Shown piece by piece: positions 53,090 to 62,305 of a DNA stretch of 64,000 nucleotides (position 1 is its first letter; the number at the start of each line of letters is the position of its first letter). This stretch comes from Actinomycetota bacterium (GTDB lineage Bacteria; Actinomycetota; Acidimicrobiia; Acidimicrobiales; AC-14). The notes beneath the pieces were generated by a model that saw only the letters and a list, made by a program, of their open reading frames with translations, had not been told where the DNA came from and searched no databases. The stretch lies in NCBI GenBank assembly GCA_005888325.1, contig VAWU01000032.1, positions 1-64,000 of the forward strand, written 5' to 3'. A program made the translations under genes and the position numbers.

Positions 53090-53916
53090 CACGGGTCGGG
53101 CTGCTCCACCCGGGCGAGATGGGCGCGGCGGTGGGTGCGGCGTTGCGCGCCGGGGGGGCTGACGTGCTCTGGGCGTCGAGCGGGCGAAGCGACGCCACCC
53201 GATCTCGAGCCGACGCCGCCGGCCTCGCCGACGTAGCCACGCTCGCGCAGCTCGTCGAGCGTTCCGAAACGATCGTGTCGGTGTGCCCGCCCCATGCCGC
53301 GATCGATCTGGCGCGTGCCGTCGCCGCGTGCGGCTTCGAGGGGACGTACGTCGACGTCAACGCGGTTGCGCCCGCGACCGCGCGCGAGATCGCCGCGACC
53401 GCATCGCGCGTCACCGACGGCGGCATCATCGGTGGTCCGCCCCGCGTGAAAGGCACGACGCGCCTCTACCTATCGGGGCCCGGCGCCGACGACGTCGCCC
53501 GGTTGTTCGCAGGGTCGGCGCTCGACGCGATCGTCATCGAAGGAGACGTCGGCGCGGCATCCGCGCTCAAGATGTGTTACGCGGGGTGGACCAAGGGCAC
53601 CAGCGCGCTGCTGGTCGCCGTCCGCGCGGTGGCCGCGGTCGAGCACGTCGACCCCGCGCTCCTGGAGGAATGGGCAATCTCCCAACCCGATCTCCCCGGG
53701 CGGTCCGAGGGTGCGGCACGGGGCACGGCCGCCAAGGCGTGGCGCTTCGTCGGCGAGATGCACGAGATCGCGGACACGTTCGCGTCCGCCGGGCTGCCCG
53801 ACGGCTTCCACCGGGCCGCGGCCGACGTCTACGCGCGCATGGCCCAGTTCCACGACGCCGAGACCGTCCCGACGCTGGAGGAGGTCGTGGCGGCCGTCGT
53901 CCGAGCGCAGCCGTAA
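53086..53916 (+). CDS. NAD(P)-dependent oxidoreductase, 6PGDH-like with DUF1932 domain
   Basis: 276 aa from GTG 53086. N-terminal Rossmann domain (VGLLHPGEMGAAVGAALRAGG; VSVCPPHAAIDLA) and a helical C-terminal DUF1932 domain (SALKMCYAGWTKGTSALLVAVRA), with the conserved Lys in the KxxxN-like position. Related to beta-hydroxyacid dehydrogenases. Co-translated with the LLM oxidoreductase. Confidence 0.85.
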   Translation: MTRVGLLHPGEMGAAVGAALRAGGADVLWASSGRSDATRSRADAAGLADVATLAQLVERSETIVSVCPPHAAIDLARAVAACGFEGTYVDVNAVAPATAREIAATASRVTDGGIIGGPPRVKGTTRLYLSGPGADDVARLFAGSALDAIVIEGDVGAASALKMCYAGWTKGTSALLVAVRAVAAVEHVDPALLEEWAISQPDLPGRSEGAARGTAAKAWRFVGEMHEIADTFASAGLPDGFHRAAADVYARMAQFHDAETVPTLEEVVAAVVRAQP

Positions 53917-53961
53917 ATCGACGGGGGCCCTGACCCGTCTCGGCTAGCGTCATCGTCCCCC

Positions 53962-56043
53962 GTGGACGCACATCCCGACCTCGCCGCGGAGCAGCGGCAC
54001 CTCGACCACGCGTACGCCTGCCTGGCGGCCATGCGCGAGCACGCGGCGCGCACGCTCGCGGTCGGCGAGACCGCGGCCCGGGTGGAGCAGACGCCCGACG
54101 CGATGATCGTCCAGTGGCACCTCGAGCGACGCTTGGCCACGCTCGCCGACACGCCAGCGGCGTTGTGCTTCGGCCGGCTCGATGAGGAGGTCGGCGACCA
54201 CTTCTACATCGGGCGCCGCCATGTCGAGGGCCCCACCGGCGAGCCCGTCGTCGTCGATTGGCGCGCCCGCGTCTCGAGCCCCTTCTACCGCGCCACCTAC
54301 GCCGACGCCATGGGCCTGGCCCGCCGGCGGCGCTTCAGCGTCGACGGTCACGTGCTCGTCGACATCTTCGACGAGCATTTCGACGATCCCGACGCGACCG
54401 GTGGCGGCGGGCTGCCCGACCCCCTCCTCGCCGAGCTGGAGCGGGCGCGCACGGGACAGATGCGCGACATCGTGGCCACCATCCAGGCCGAGCAGGACAT
54501 GGTGATCCGCGCGCCGCTGGAGGACCTGGTCATCGTGCAGGGCGGCCCGGGGACGGGTAAGACGGCCGTCGGCCTGCACCGCGCCGCCTTCCTGCTCTAC
54601 GAGCACCGCGAGCTGCTCGAGCGGCAGCGGCTGCTCGTGATCGGTCCCAACCAGATCTTCCTCCGCTACATCGCGCAGGTCCTGCCTTCTCTCGGCGAGA
54701 CCGCGGTCGTTCAGGCCACGATCGAGAGCCTGATGGCCGGTCGCTATCCCGTGCGCGCCGTCGACGACCCCGAGGTGGCCGAGCTCAAGGGCGATGCGCG
54801 CATGAGCGAGGTGCTGCGCCGCGCAGTGCGCGACCGGATCGCCGCGCCGCCCGACGACGTGGTCGTCGCCACCGACTTCGGCTCGGTGCGGCTCCCCGCG
54901 CCGCAGATCGCCGCGCTCGTCGACATCGCGCTCGGGCGCGACCTGCCGTCCAACGACCGCCGCGAGCTGTTCCGCGAGCGGCTCGTGCGTCTCGCCCGGC
55001 AGCGCTACGAGGCTCGGCCGGGTGCCGACCTGAGCGTCGAGCCCGCCTTCGTCGCCAGCCTGCGCGCGGGCCGCGACTTCAAGGCCCTGCTCGACCGTAC
55101 GTGGCCATCGTTGCGCGCGCCCGCGCTGGTGCGCAGCGTGCTCGGCAACAGGCACACGCTGTCGCGCGCGGCCGACGGCGTGCTCGAGCCGGCCGAGCAG
55201 GCGCTCCTGCTGCGTCGCAACACCGCGCGTGCCGCCGACGAACGCTGGACACGCGCCGACCTGGCCCTGCTCGACGAAGCCGAAGCCCTTACCACCGGCA
55301 CGCCCGTGACCTACGGCCACGTGGTCGTCGACGAGGCGCAGGACCTCACGTCGATGGAGCTGCGACTGCTCGCCCGCCGCACGCCCGAGCGCTCGATGAC
55401 CGTTCTCGGCGACCTGGCCCAGGCCACCGCGGTCGGCGCCCAGAGCAACTGGGACGACGTGCTGCACCATCTCGTCGCGCAGGAGGCGCGCCAGACAGTC
55501 GTCGCGCCGGAGGCGGAGCGGCGCTCGCGAGCGCGGATCGAGGAGCTGGGGGTGGGCTATCGCGTGCCCGCCGCCATCCTCGACTTCGCCAACCGGCTGC
55601 TGCCGGTCGCCGCACCGCATCTGCGCCCGTCACGTTCGGTACGCACGGCCGGCGACCCTCCGCTCGTGCTCTCCGTCGCGACCGACGGGCTGGCGCACGC
55701 GGTCGCCACCGAGGTCGGGGCGTTGGCCCAACGCTGGACGACCGTCGGCGTGATCGCACCCATGTCGGGGCTCGACTCCATCGCGGCCGCGCTGCGAGCG
55801 GCCGCGATCGACTTCACCGACGCCCGCCGGCAGACGCTCAGCGATTCGGTCACCCTGCTCCCTCCCGCATCCGCCAAGGGGCTCGAGTTCGACGCGGTGG
55901 TCGTCGTGGAGCCGGCGCGCATCGTCGCCGAGGAGCCGAGCGGGGTGCGCGTGCTCTACGTGGCGCTGACGCGGGCGGTGCAGCACCTCGGCATCCTCCA
56001 CGCCGAGCCGCTGCCCGAGCTCATCAGAGGAGGCTCCGGATGA
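53962..56043 (+). CDS. HelD-like superfamily 1 helicase (RNA polymerase recycling factor)
   Basis: 693 aa, GTG start. N-terminal coiled-coil arm (LAAEQRHLDHAYACLAAMREHA) and barrel (YIGRRHVEGPTGEPVVVDWRA), Walker A IVQGGPGTGKTAVGLHR (about 193), Walker B VVVDEAQDLTSMEL (about 453), and SF1 motifs ASAKGLEFDAVVVV and LYVALTRAVQ. HelD removes stalled RNA polymerase from DNA or nucleic acid complexes; this is the actinobacterial class II architecture. The stop overlaps the convergent ppx gene by 20 bp. Confidence 0.88.
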   Translation: MDAHPDLAAEQRHLDHAYACLAAMREHAARTLAVGETAARVEQTPDAMIVQWHLERRLATLADTPAALCFGRLDEEVGDHFYIGRRHVEGPTGEPVVVDWRARVSSPFYRATYADAMGLARRRRFSVDGHVLVDIFDEHFDDPDATGGGGLPDPLLAELERARTGQMRDIVATIQAEQDMVIRAPLEDLVIVQGGPGTGKTAVGLHRAAFLLYEHRELLERQRLLVIGPNQIFLRYIAQVLPSLGETAVVQATIESLMAGRYPVRAVDDPEVAELKGDARMSEVLRRAVRDRIAAPPDDVVVATDFGSVRLPAPQIAALVDIALGRDLPSNDRRELFRERLVRLARQRYEARPGADLSVEPAFVASLRAGRDFKALLDRTWPSLRAPALVRSVLGNRHTLSRAADGVLEPAEQALLLRRNTARAADERWTRADLALLDEAEALTTGTPVTYGHVVVDEAQDLTSMELRLLARRTPERSMTVLGDLAQATAVGAQSNWDDVLHHLVAQEARQTVVAPEAERRSRARIEELGVGYRVPAAILDFANRLLPVAAPHLRPSRSVRTAGDPPLVLSVATDGLAHAVATEVGALAQRWTTVGVIAPMSGLDSIAAALRAAAIDFTDARRQTLSDSVTLLPPASAKGLEFDAVVVVEPARIVAEEPSGVRVLYVALTRAVQHLGILHAEPLPELIRGGSG

Positions 56044-56962
56044 GTCCGTCGAGGATGTCGGCCTCGCTCACCAGGCACTCGTCGTGCTGGAAATAGCGCA
56101 TGATGGCGACCAGGATGGCCGCCCCGCCCACGATCACGTCGGCGCGGGCCTCCTCGAGCCCGGGGTTGTGCACCCGCACCGCGCGTGGCTCGGTGGCGAG
56201 GGTGCGGAACACCTCCTCCGCCGCCCGGCGGGTGAGCACGAAGTGATGGATGCGGTCGCGGTCGTACTCGCGTAGCCCGAGCTCGATGGCGGCCACGGTC
56301 GTCACCGTGCCGGCCAGGCCCACAAGCGTGGGCGCCTCCGTGGCGGCCGGCAGCTCGCGTGCGACGTCGTCGAGATGGTCGTGCACCACCGACAGGGCCT
56401 GGCTGAGCTCCTCGGGCGCGGGCGGGTCGTGGTGCAGGAACTTCTCGGTCACGCGCACGCAGCCGACGTCGACGGAGACGACTCCGTCGGGCGGGCCGTC
56501 TGCGCCGGCACCGACCGCGAACTCGGTCGAGCCACCGCCGATGTCGACGACGAGGAACGGGCCGCGCGCGGGGTCGAGCTCGGCCGTCGCGCCCGCGAAC
56601 GAGAGCCGTCCCTCCTCGTCGCCGCTGAGCAGCTCGGGCTCGGCCCCCACGATCTCGGTGGCGGGTTCGAAGAAGATCCGGCGGTTGGTCGCGTCGCGCG
56701 CAGCCGACGTCGCGGTCATACGAACCCGCTCGACTCCGTGACGGTCGAGCGTGGCGCGATACTCGCGCAACACGGCGAGCGTGAGCTCGACGGCCTCGGG
56801 GGCGAGCTCGCCGGTGGCGTCGACGCCCCGGCCGAGGCGGGTGATGCGCATGTGGCGCTCGATGGTGGTCGTGCCGCCCGCTGCGCCTGCTCCGCCGGCC
56901 TCGGCCACCAGCAGGCGCGTCGAGTTCGTGCCGCAGTCGATGGCGCCGAGAAGCCGGCTCAT
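56024..56962 (-). CDS. ppx: Ppx/GppA exopolyphosphatase family phosphatase
   Basis: 312 aa from ATG 56962. ASKHA fold: AIDCGTNSTRLLVAE (phosphate 1), RMTATSAARDATNR, LVVDIGGGSTEFAVGAG (phosphate 2) and VGLAGTVTTVAAIEL. Degrades polyphosphate or ppGpp-type nucleotides. ATGA overlap with the DUF501 gene, a common actinobacterial pairing near eno-like loci. Confidence 0.9.
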   Translation of the reverse strand: MSRLLGAIDCGTNSTRLLVAEAGGAGAAGGTTTIERHMRITRLGRGVDATGELAPEAVELTLAVLREYRATLDRHGVERVRMTATSAARDATNRRIFFEPATEIVGAEPELLSGDEEGRLSFAGATAELDPARGPFLVVDIGGGSTEFAVGAGADGPPDGVVSVDVGCVRVTEKFLHHDPPAPEELSQALSVVHDHLDDVARELPAATEAPTLVGLAGTVTTVAAIELGLREYDRDRIHHFVLTRRAAEEVFRTLATEPRAVRVHNPGLEEARADVIVGGAAILVAIMRYFQHDECLVSEADILDGLIRSLL

Positions 56963-57393
56963 GACTCCAGGCGCTCGGCCACCCACCGGCCCACGGGGTC
57001 GTCGCCGCCGGCGAGGTGCCAGGCGTAGTGCGCGTGCAGGCACTTCACCCCGCGCCGGGTGCCGCCCACCCCGCCGTACGGTCGCGGTCCCGCATGGTCG
57101 GGCGGGATCGCGGCATCACGCTCCGCGGCGTAGCGAGCGTGAGCCCGGGCAAGGGTGTCGGGCGCGACCGCGGCCTCGGCCGCCTTCACGCCGCCCGCGG
57201 CCTCGAGCCGGGCGACCGCCTCGCACGTGACGGCGTCGACCAACCAGTAGCGCGTCGGCATCGGCGTGCCGTCCGCGAGGAACGGGGCGTTGCGGATCAC
57301 CCGCGGTACCCCGGTCTCGTCGCGCACGACGACGTCGAAGTCACCCATCGGCGCGCGGCCCAACCGCTCGGACACGAGCGCCCGGTCGTCCAC
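56959..57393 (-). CDS. DUF501 protein
   Basis: 144 aa, GTG start. Conserved segments: VRDETGVPRVIRNAPFLADGTPMPTRYWLVD, RAHARYAAERDAAIPPDH, GGVGGTRRGVKCLHAHYAWHLAGGDDPVG. The family is widespread in actinobacteria next to ppx; the function is unknown. The Cys/His cluster CLHAHYAWH could bind a metal. Confidence 0.9.
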   Translation of the reverse strand: MDDRALVSERLGRAPMGDFDVVVRDETGVPRVIRNAPFLADGTPMPTRYWLVDAVTCEAVARLEAAGGVKAAEAAVAPDTLARAHARYAAERDAAIPPDHAGPRPYGGVGGTRRGVKCLHAHYAWHLAGGDDPVGRWVAERLES

Positions 57394-57394
57394 G

Positions 57395-58069
57395 TCAGCC
57401 CCGGGCGCGGCGGCGACGGCGGCGACGGCGCACCAACCACATGGTCACGAACAGCAGCGCCACGACGGGCGCGACGCGCTTGGCCACGGGTACGCCGGCC
57501 GCGCCCATGAGATCGACGGGCGGGGAAGGCGCGGACTCGATGCGACGGACCTGCTCCCCGTCGCCGTTGGCGGGCACCGACGCCGCCGGCACCGCGGCGG
57601 GCGCCGGCGCGGGCACGGCCTCCTCGCCGGCGAGCACGTCGGCCTCGAGGCACTCGACGAACTGCGTCACCAACTTGGCGCTCACGTCGGCGAGCACGCC
57701 CCGCCCGAACTGTGCCACCTTGCCGGTGACGGTGAGGTCGGTGCTGATCGCGACGGCCGTGGCGTCGCCATCGGCGGCCAGCCTGGCCGTGATCAGCGCG
57801 CTCGCGTTGCCCTGACCGCGGGTCTCCCGGCCCTCGGCCCGTAGCACCAGTCGACCCCCCTCCCGGTCCCGGTCGACGATACGCGCCACGCCCTTGTACT
57901 GCGCGGTGATGGGCCCGACCTTCACCTTGACGATGCCGCGATGCTCGTCGCCCTCCACCTCCTGGAGCTGCGCGCCGGGCATGCACGGCGCGATGCGCTC
58001 GAGATCGGTGAGCACCTGCCACACGCGGTCGACCGACGCCTCGACGCGGAACTCGTTCTCTAACTGCAT
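57395..58069 (-). CDS. coxG: CoxG-type SRPBCC protein with C-terminal membrane anchor
   Basis: 224 aa from ATG 58069. The START/SRPBCC domain (about 1-145) is the CO-dehydrogenase accessory CoxG family: VDRVWQVLTDLERIAPCMPGA, VKVKVGPITAQYKG, ALITARLAADGDAT. A Pro/Ala linker and a C-terminal hydrophobic helix (VAPVVALLFVTMWLVRRRRR) would anchor it, or the enzyme, to the membrane. The third codon is TTA, very rare here. Four tandem copies of the gene's own start region lie just upstream. Confidence 0.85.
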   Translation of the reverse strand: MQLENEFRVEASVDRVWQVLTDLERIAPCMPGAQLQEVEGDEHRGIVKVKVGPITAQYKGVARIVDRDREGGRLVLRAEGRETRGQGNASALITARLAADGDATAVAISTDLTVTGKVAQFGRGVLADVSAKLVTQFVECLEADVLAGEEAVPAPAPAAVPAASVPANGDGEQVRRIESAPSPPVDLMGAAGVPVAKRVAPVVALLFVTMWLVRRRRRRRRARG

Positions 58070-58134
58070 GCTGGTTCTAGCTCCATGCTGGTTCTAGCTC
58101 CATGCTGCTTCTAACTCCATGCTGGCTCTAACTC
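58067..58134. repeat. 17-bp tandem repeat, four copies, at the coxG start
   Basis: Plus-strand units CATGCTGGTTCTAGCTC (58067-58083 and 58084-58100), CATGCTGCTTCTAACTC (58101-58117) and CATGCTGGCTCTAACTC (58118-58134). Read on the coxG strand each unit is ATG-GAG-(C/T)TA-GA..., close to the true start ATG-CAG-TTA-GAG, so they look like duplicated start regions. They fill the coxG leader up to the end of the MobA-like gene. Confidence 0.9.
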
Positions 58135-58694
58135 CACCTGGTGAGGTCCTCCAGGGTGTCGATGTCGGAAGCCTCCCCTCGGCACGCTACCTCCACCACG
58201 AGCTCCGGCCGCTGTGAGATGACGACGCGCGCGCCCTGGTCGCCGGTCGCGGGTAGCAGCGGCCACACCGACGCGCCGAGGCGCACCGGATGTCGGCGAC
58301 GCCCGTCGTAGGTGGCCACCGCGATGGGTGACGGGCTGGCGGCGACGGCCGTCCAGGCCTCGGGGGGGATGAACGGTTGGTCGCCCAGGCCGACCACGAT
58401 GGCGTCGTGGCCGCGGGTACGCGCCGCGTCGACGGCCGTCAGCAGCGAGGTCGCCTGGCCCTCCGCCCAGCGGGCGTTCTCGACGACGCGCACGACCTCC
58501 CGCCACCGGTCGACCACCGCGCTGAGGTCGACCGCGCCGGTGACGACGACCGTCTCGTCGAGGCCGGCCTGGATCGCATGCCACAGGGCCCACGACGCGA
58601 GCGGCCGCCCCCGAAAGTCGCTCAGGAGCTTGTGCGCGTCCCCGTGGAAGCGGCTACCCGAACCCGCAGCCAGAACGACGGCGGCGACCGTCAC
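58128..58694 (-). CDS. MobA-like NTP transferase (molybdenum cofactor cytidylyl-/guanylyltransferase type)
   Basis: 188 aa. GT-A nucleotidyltransferase fold: [19 protein letters not shown] (NTP loop), [14 protein letters not shown], and [15 protein letters not shown] (metal Asp region). In molybdenum hydroxylase loci this protein (MocA-like) adds CMP to molybdopterin for CO-dehydrogenase-type enzymes. GTGA overlap with the cyclase gene upstream. Confidence 0.85.
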   Translation of the reverse strand: MTVAAVVLAAGSGSRFHGDAHKLLSDFRGRPLASWALWHAIQAGLDETVVVTGAVDLSAVVDRWREVVRVVENARWAEGQATSLLTAVDAARTRGHDAIVVGLGDQPFIPPEAWTAVAASPSPIAVATYDGRRRHPVRLGASVWPLLPATGDQGARVVISQRPELVVEVACRGEASDIDTLEDLTRWS

Positions 58695-59983
58695 CCCGGG
58701 AGGGCGCCCGACCAGTCGACCTCGTGCACGACCTGCGTGCGCGACAGGCCCTTCAGCGTCACCTCACGACCCGGGCTGAAGCAGAACTCGCCCGAGCTCT
58801 CGGTCAGCTCCTTCAGCAGCGACGAGACGAGGATCTGGCCGCCTCCGGCCTCGGCTGCGATGCGCGACGCGAGGATCACGGTCCGGCCGAAGAGATCGTC
58901 AGCCTCGCGGATCGTCTCACCGGTGTGCAGTCCCATGCGCACCTTGAGCGGGACGTTGGGCTGGGAGTCGGACCAACGATCGAACGACCGCTGCATGTCG
59001 ACCGCGCAGTTGAGAGCACGGCGGGCGCTGGCGAACGCGAGCATGAAGCTGTCCCCCTGCGACTTCACCTCGTGACCCCCGCTCGCGGCCACCGCGCGGC
59101 GCACGATGTCGTTGTGAGAGTGGAGCACGTCCTGGGCGCGCAGGTCGCCGAGTCGCTCGGTGATGCCGGTGAAGTCCTCGATGTCGCTGAACAGGATGGT
59201 GACGGTGCCGTCGAGCGCGGTCGGGGGCTTGGGCTTCATCCCCTGGTTGAACGCGCCCAAGACCTCCTCGACCATCGGGGCGTAGCGCGCCGCGTGCTCC
59301 AGTGCACGTGTCGCGTGGCGCTCGGCCAGCGCGATGCTGCGCTCGCCTTGCAGCTGCCGGCGTTGGGCCCGGTCACGGGCGCGGTCGACGCCGCGGTGAC
59401 GCTCGCGTTTCGTGCGCACCGTGACCCCACCCCAGAACGCGAACGCACGCACGCGCACGACCGGGGTGCCGGGGAGCGGGGTCACGTCCTTCACCCGGCA
59501 GTCCTTGCCGCCCATGATGGCGATGCCCGACATCTCCACCGCGATGCCCTCGGGGACGATGATGTCGACCCCGCCCATGATGGCGATCGCAGAGATGTCG
59601 ACCACCGGCCCTTCGATCTCGGCCTGCCGCAGGTCGACGACGCAACCGCCCATGATCGCGAGCGCGGTGACCTCGCCCTCCGGGCGCCATCGACCCTTGC
59701 TCTGACCGCCGCCCATGATGCCGACGACCCAGCTCGTGGGGTGGCGGCGCACGGCCACCGCGTCGGTCGCGAGGGGTGGGACGGGCTCGGGCAGGTCGGC
59801 CAGCACCTCGACGAGCTCGCTGCGGGTGCGGGCCGCATAGACCTGGCCCGCCCGGTCGGAGAACTCGTCGAGCGTGATGCGGCCCTCGGCGCAGTGCCGG
59901 CGCAGGCGGTCGACCACCTGCGTGCGTTCCTCGTCGGAGATGCGGACGTCGTCGGGCGGGCCGCCTTGCGGCTCGAGCGTCAC
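58691..59983 (-). CDS. DUF1707 / LiaF-like repeat / class III cyclase fusion protein
   Basis: 430 aa, GTG start. Order: DUF1707 (about 12-64, [20 protein letters not shown]), a beta-rich LiaF-C-like region with four AIMGG repeats (about 85-185), an Arg-rich linker, and a class III nucleotide cyclase domain (about 262-425). Cyclase metal Asp residues are present ([23 protein letters not shown]) and HEVKSQGDS carries the substrate-selecting Lys. The usual Asn of VNxAxR is replaced: [10 protein letters not shown], so catalysis may be reduced or altered. It sits inside the cox cluster, upstream of the MobA-like gene, and may be a regulator of it. Confidence 0.8.
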   Translation of the reverse strand: MTLEPQGGPPDDVRISDEERTQVVDRLRRHCAEGRITLDEFSDRAGQVYAARTRSELVEVLADLPEPVPPLATDAVAVRRHPTSWVVGIMGGGQSKGRWRPEGEVTALAIMGGCVVDLRQAEIEGPVVDISAIAIMGGVDIIVPEGIAVEMSGIAIMGGKDCRVKDVTPLPGTPVVRVRAFAFWGGVTVRTKRERHRGVDRARDRAQRRQLQGERSIALAERHATRALEHAARYAPMVEEVLGAFNQGMKPKPPTALDGTVTILFSDIEDFTGITERLGDLRAQDVLHSHNDIVRRAVAASGGHEVKSQGDSFMLAFASARRALNCAVDMQRSFDRWSDSQPNVPLKVRMGLHTGETIREADDLFGRTVILASRIAAEAGGGQILVSSLLKELTESSGEFCFSPGREVTLKGLSRTQVVHEVDWSGALPG

Positions 59984-60061
59984 GCGGACAGTCTCCCTCA
60001 GCCGGGCACCCGTCCGCTCGTGTGATCTCTGTCACCCGGATCGGTGGCGCAGGGAGCCGGG

Positions 60062-60850
60062 TCACGCACCATGGATCGGACCGTCGGAGTCGCGGAGCGA
60101 CGGGGCACCCTGGCCGGTGCGCAGCGCGATGATCTCGGCGCAGATGGACACGGCCGTCTCCTCGGGAGTGCGGGCGCCGATGGCGAGCCCGATCGGGCCC
60201 ATGACGCGCTCCAGCTCCTCGTCGCCGATACCGGCTTCCCTCAATCGCGCCACCCGCTCGGCGTGGGTGCGGCGCGACCCCATGGCGCCGAGGTAGCCGC
60301 AGCGCGTCCGCAGGGCGGCGACGATGGCCGGCACGTCGAACTTGGGGTCGTGCGTCAGCACGCAGACCGCGTCCCGAGGCCCGAGGTCGGGCCCGACCGC
60401 GGTGAGATGGCGGTCGGGCCAGTCCACCACGACCTCGTCGGCCTGAGGGAAGCGCGCCGATGTGGCGAAGGCCGGGCGCGCGTCGCACACAGTGACGCGG
60501 TAGCCGAGCACCTTCGCCACGCGCACGAGGGCCGCGGTGAAGTCGACGGCGCCGAAGATCACCATGCGCGGCGGCGGTGCGAACGACTCGATAAACACCG
60601 ACACCTCCCGTTGACGGGCCTCGCCGTGGGGCCCGTAGTGGCGCGTCCCGGTGAGCCCGGCCTCCAGCTCACCCCGCGCGTCGCGCGCCACCACCCGGTC
60701 GAGGTCCGCGTCGCCGAGCGAGCCGATCGGTTCCTGCTCGGGACGCACCAGCAGCTTGGCGCCCGGCTGGGGGCCGTCGACGACCGTCGCCAGCGCCACG
60801 GGCGCGTCGGCCAGCAGCGCCTCGCGCAACGCCGCGTAGATCAGCCCCAA
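60062..60850 (-). CDS. XdhC-family protein with Rossmann C-terminal domain
   Basis: 262 aa from TTG 60850; the start is approximate. N-terminal XdhC/CoxI-type region (ALATVVDGPQPGAKLLV) and C-terminal XdhC_C domain with MVIFGAVDFTAALVRVAKVL, CDARPAFATSARFP, VCVLTHDPKFDVPA and CGYLGAMGSRRTHAERV. XdhC binds and sulfurates molybdenum cofactor for insertion into xanthine dehydrogenase-like enzymes. It overlaps the preceding XdhC gene by 10 bp. Confidence 0.85.
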   Translation of the reverse strand: MGLIYAALREALLADAPVALATVVDGPQPGAKLLVRPEQEPIGSLGDADLDRVVARDARGELEAGLTGTRHYGPHGEARQREVSVFIESFAPPPRMVIFGAVDFTAALVRVAKVLGYRVTVCDARPAFATSARFPQADEVVVDWPDRHLTAVGPDLGPRDAVCVLTHDPKFDVPAIVAALRTRCGYLGAMGSRRTHAERVARLREAGIGDEELERVMGPIGLAIGARTPEETAVSICAEIIALRTGQGAPSLRDSDGPIHGA

Positions 60851-61164
60851 CGCTCGAGCGACTCCACGAGGACGTGGATGGTGCCACCACACGTGAGGCC
60901 GACGGCGAAGGCGTCCTCGTCGGCGATGCCGTAGGTGAGCAGTCGGGGGGCCCCGTCACCTGCGAGCAGCGCGAGCGCCTCGGTGACCACCGCGCCCTCC
61001 ACGCACCCACCCGACACCGATCCCGCGATCTCACCGTCGTCGTTCACCGCCATCGTCGCGCCCGGGTCGCGAGGGCCGGAACCCTCGACACCCACGACCC
61101 GCGCCACCGCGACCCGCTTGCCCGCGGCCTGCCACCGTTCGATGTCGTCGAGCACCTCTCTCAT
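60841..61164 (-). CDS. XdhC/CoxI N-terminal-domain protein (CoxI/CoxF-like)
   Basis: 107 aa from ATG 61164, with AAGGGG about 11 nt upstream; GTG 61185 is an alternative. Single XdhC_CoxI domain: KRVAVARVVGVEGSGPRDPG, SGSVSGGCVEGAVV (conserved Cys), YGIADEDAFAVGLTCGGTIHV. Probably works with the next XdhC protein as a split pair for cofactor maturation, since each has the full sequence of its module; no frameshift is visible. Confidence 0.85.
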   Translation of the reverse strand: MREVLDDIERWQAAGKRVAVARVVGVEGSGPRDPGATMAVNDDGEIAGSVSGGCVEGAVVTEALALLAGDGAPRLLTYGIADEDAFAVGLTCGGTIHVLVESLERWG

Positions 61165-61171
61165 CGGGACA

Positions 61172-62305
61172 TCACCCCTTGCCACCCACGACCCGGACGA
61201 GGGTCTCGAGCGATGCGAGCGAGTGGCCTTCGACGAACTCGTCGACGAACGGCAGCGCCGCCGCCATTCCCTGCGCGAGCGGCGCGTACCCGGGCGCCGC
61301 CTTCAAGGGGTTGACCCACACAACGCGATGCGCGACGCGTCGCAGACGCGCCATCTGCTCGGCCAGCGCGCTCGGGTCGCCCCGGTCCCATCCGTCCGAC
61401 AGCACCACGACGATTGCGCCGCGCGCCATCCCGCGCACGCCCCACGTGTCGTTGAACGCGCGCAGTCCTTCGCCCAGCCGGGTGCCCCCGGCCCAGTCGG
61501 CCACCGCGTCCGCAGTCGCCGACAGCGCCGCGTCCGGGTCGCGGGACGAGAGCGGGCGGGTCAGGCGGGTGATGCGGGTCGCGAGGGCGAACGCCTCGAC
61601 GCGCGTGCGGCCGACGACGGCGGCGTGCAGGAACCGCAACAGGGCGCGGGCGTACGGCTCCATCGAACCGCTGACGTCACACAGCAGCACGACGCGACGC
61701 GGGCGCGTGGCCGGCTCGAGGAACGCGCGACGCACGGGCTCGCCACCGTGGGCCAGCGCGTGACGCACGGTACGACGGACGTCGGGGCGCCCCGCGGCAC
61801 GGCCAGACGACCGGTACCGGCGTGAGCGGCGGAGAGCGCCGGCCAGCCGCATGTCGGCCATCAGCCGGCGCGCCTCGACGAACTCGGCGGGTGAGTAGGC
61901 CGCGAAGTCCTTGTGCCGCAGCACCTCGTGCGGGCTGTAGCGGACCGCGATCGTCGGCCGCGTCGTCGGGCCGGCCTCGCCCGCGTCTCCGGCTTCGCCG
62001 GCGTCGTCGAGGGAGAGGTCGATGTGCACCTCGTGCGGGGGAGGCATCGCCTCGACGCCGGTGCCGCTCCCCCAGAACGCGTCGAACGCCCGGTCGTAGA
62101 CGGCGTGGTCCTCGGGCCGGCGCACGAGCGTGGCCCGGCCCGCCCAGTAGACCGACGTCCGCCGCACCACTCCCACCGCCTCCAGCGCCTCGACGAAGGC
62201 GGTCACGTTGCCGACCGTGACATCGAGCCCCGCGCCGCGTACGACGCGCGCGAACGCCACCGCGACGCGATCGACCGCCAGGTCCGCCGCGTCCGTCTCA
62301 GACAC
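61172..62305 (-). CDS. coxE: CoxE-like VWA-domain protein
   Basis: 377 aa from GTG 62305 (GTG-to-TGA overlap with coxD). The N-terminal CoxE helical region is followed by a VWA domain with the MIDAS motif LLCDVSGSMEPY and later VVLSDGWDRGDPSALAEQ, plus RRVVLLCD. CoxE works with the MoxR-type ATPase CoxD in maturation of the CO dehydrogenase active site. It is followed 7 bp later by the XdhC gene. Confidence 0.9.
   Translation of the reverse strand: MSETDAADLAVDRVAVAFARVVRGAGLDVTVGNVTAFVEALEAVGVVRRTSVYWAGRATLVRRPEDHAVYDRAFDAFWGSGTGVEAMPPPHEVHIDLSLDDAGEAGDAGEAGPTTRPTIAVRYSPHEVLRHKDFAAYSPAEFVEARRLMADMRLAGALRRSRRYRSSGRAAGRPDVRRTVRHALAHGGEPVRRAFLEPATRPRRVVLLCDVSGSMEPYARALLRFLHAAVVGRTRVEAFALATRITRLTRPLSSRDPDAALSATADAVADWAGGTRLGEGLRAFNDTWGVRGMARGAIVVVLSDGWDRGDPSALAEQMARLRRVAHRVVWVNPLKAAPGYAPLAQGMAAALPFVDEFVEGHSLASLETLVRVVGGKG

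Noticed and set aside
60062-61164. Two XdhC genes seen as one frameshifted gene
   Set aside because: Each contains a complete module with its own start region, and single-module XdhC/CoxI proteins are common; no broken domain is seen.
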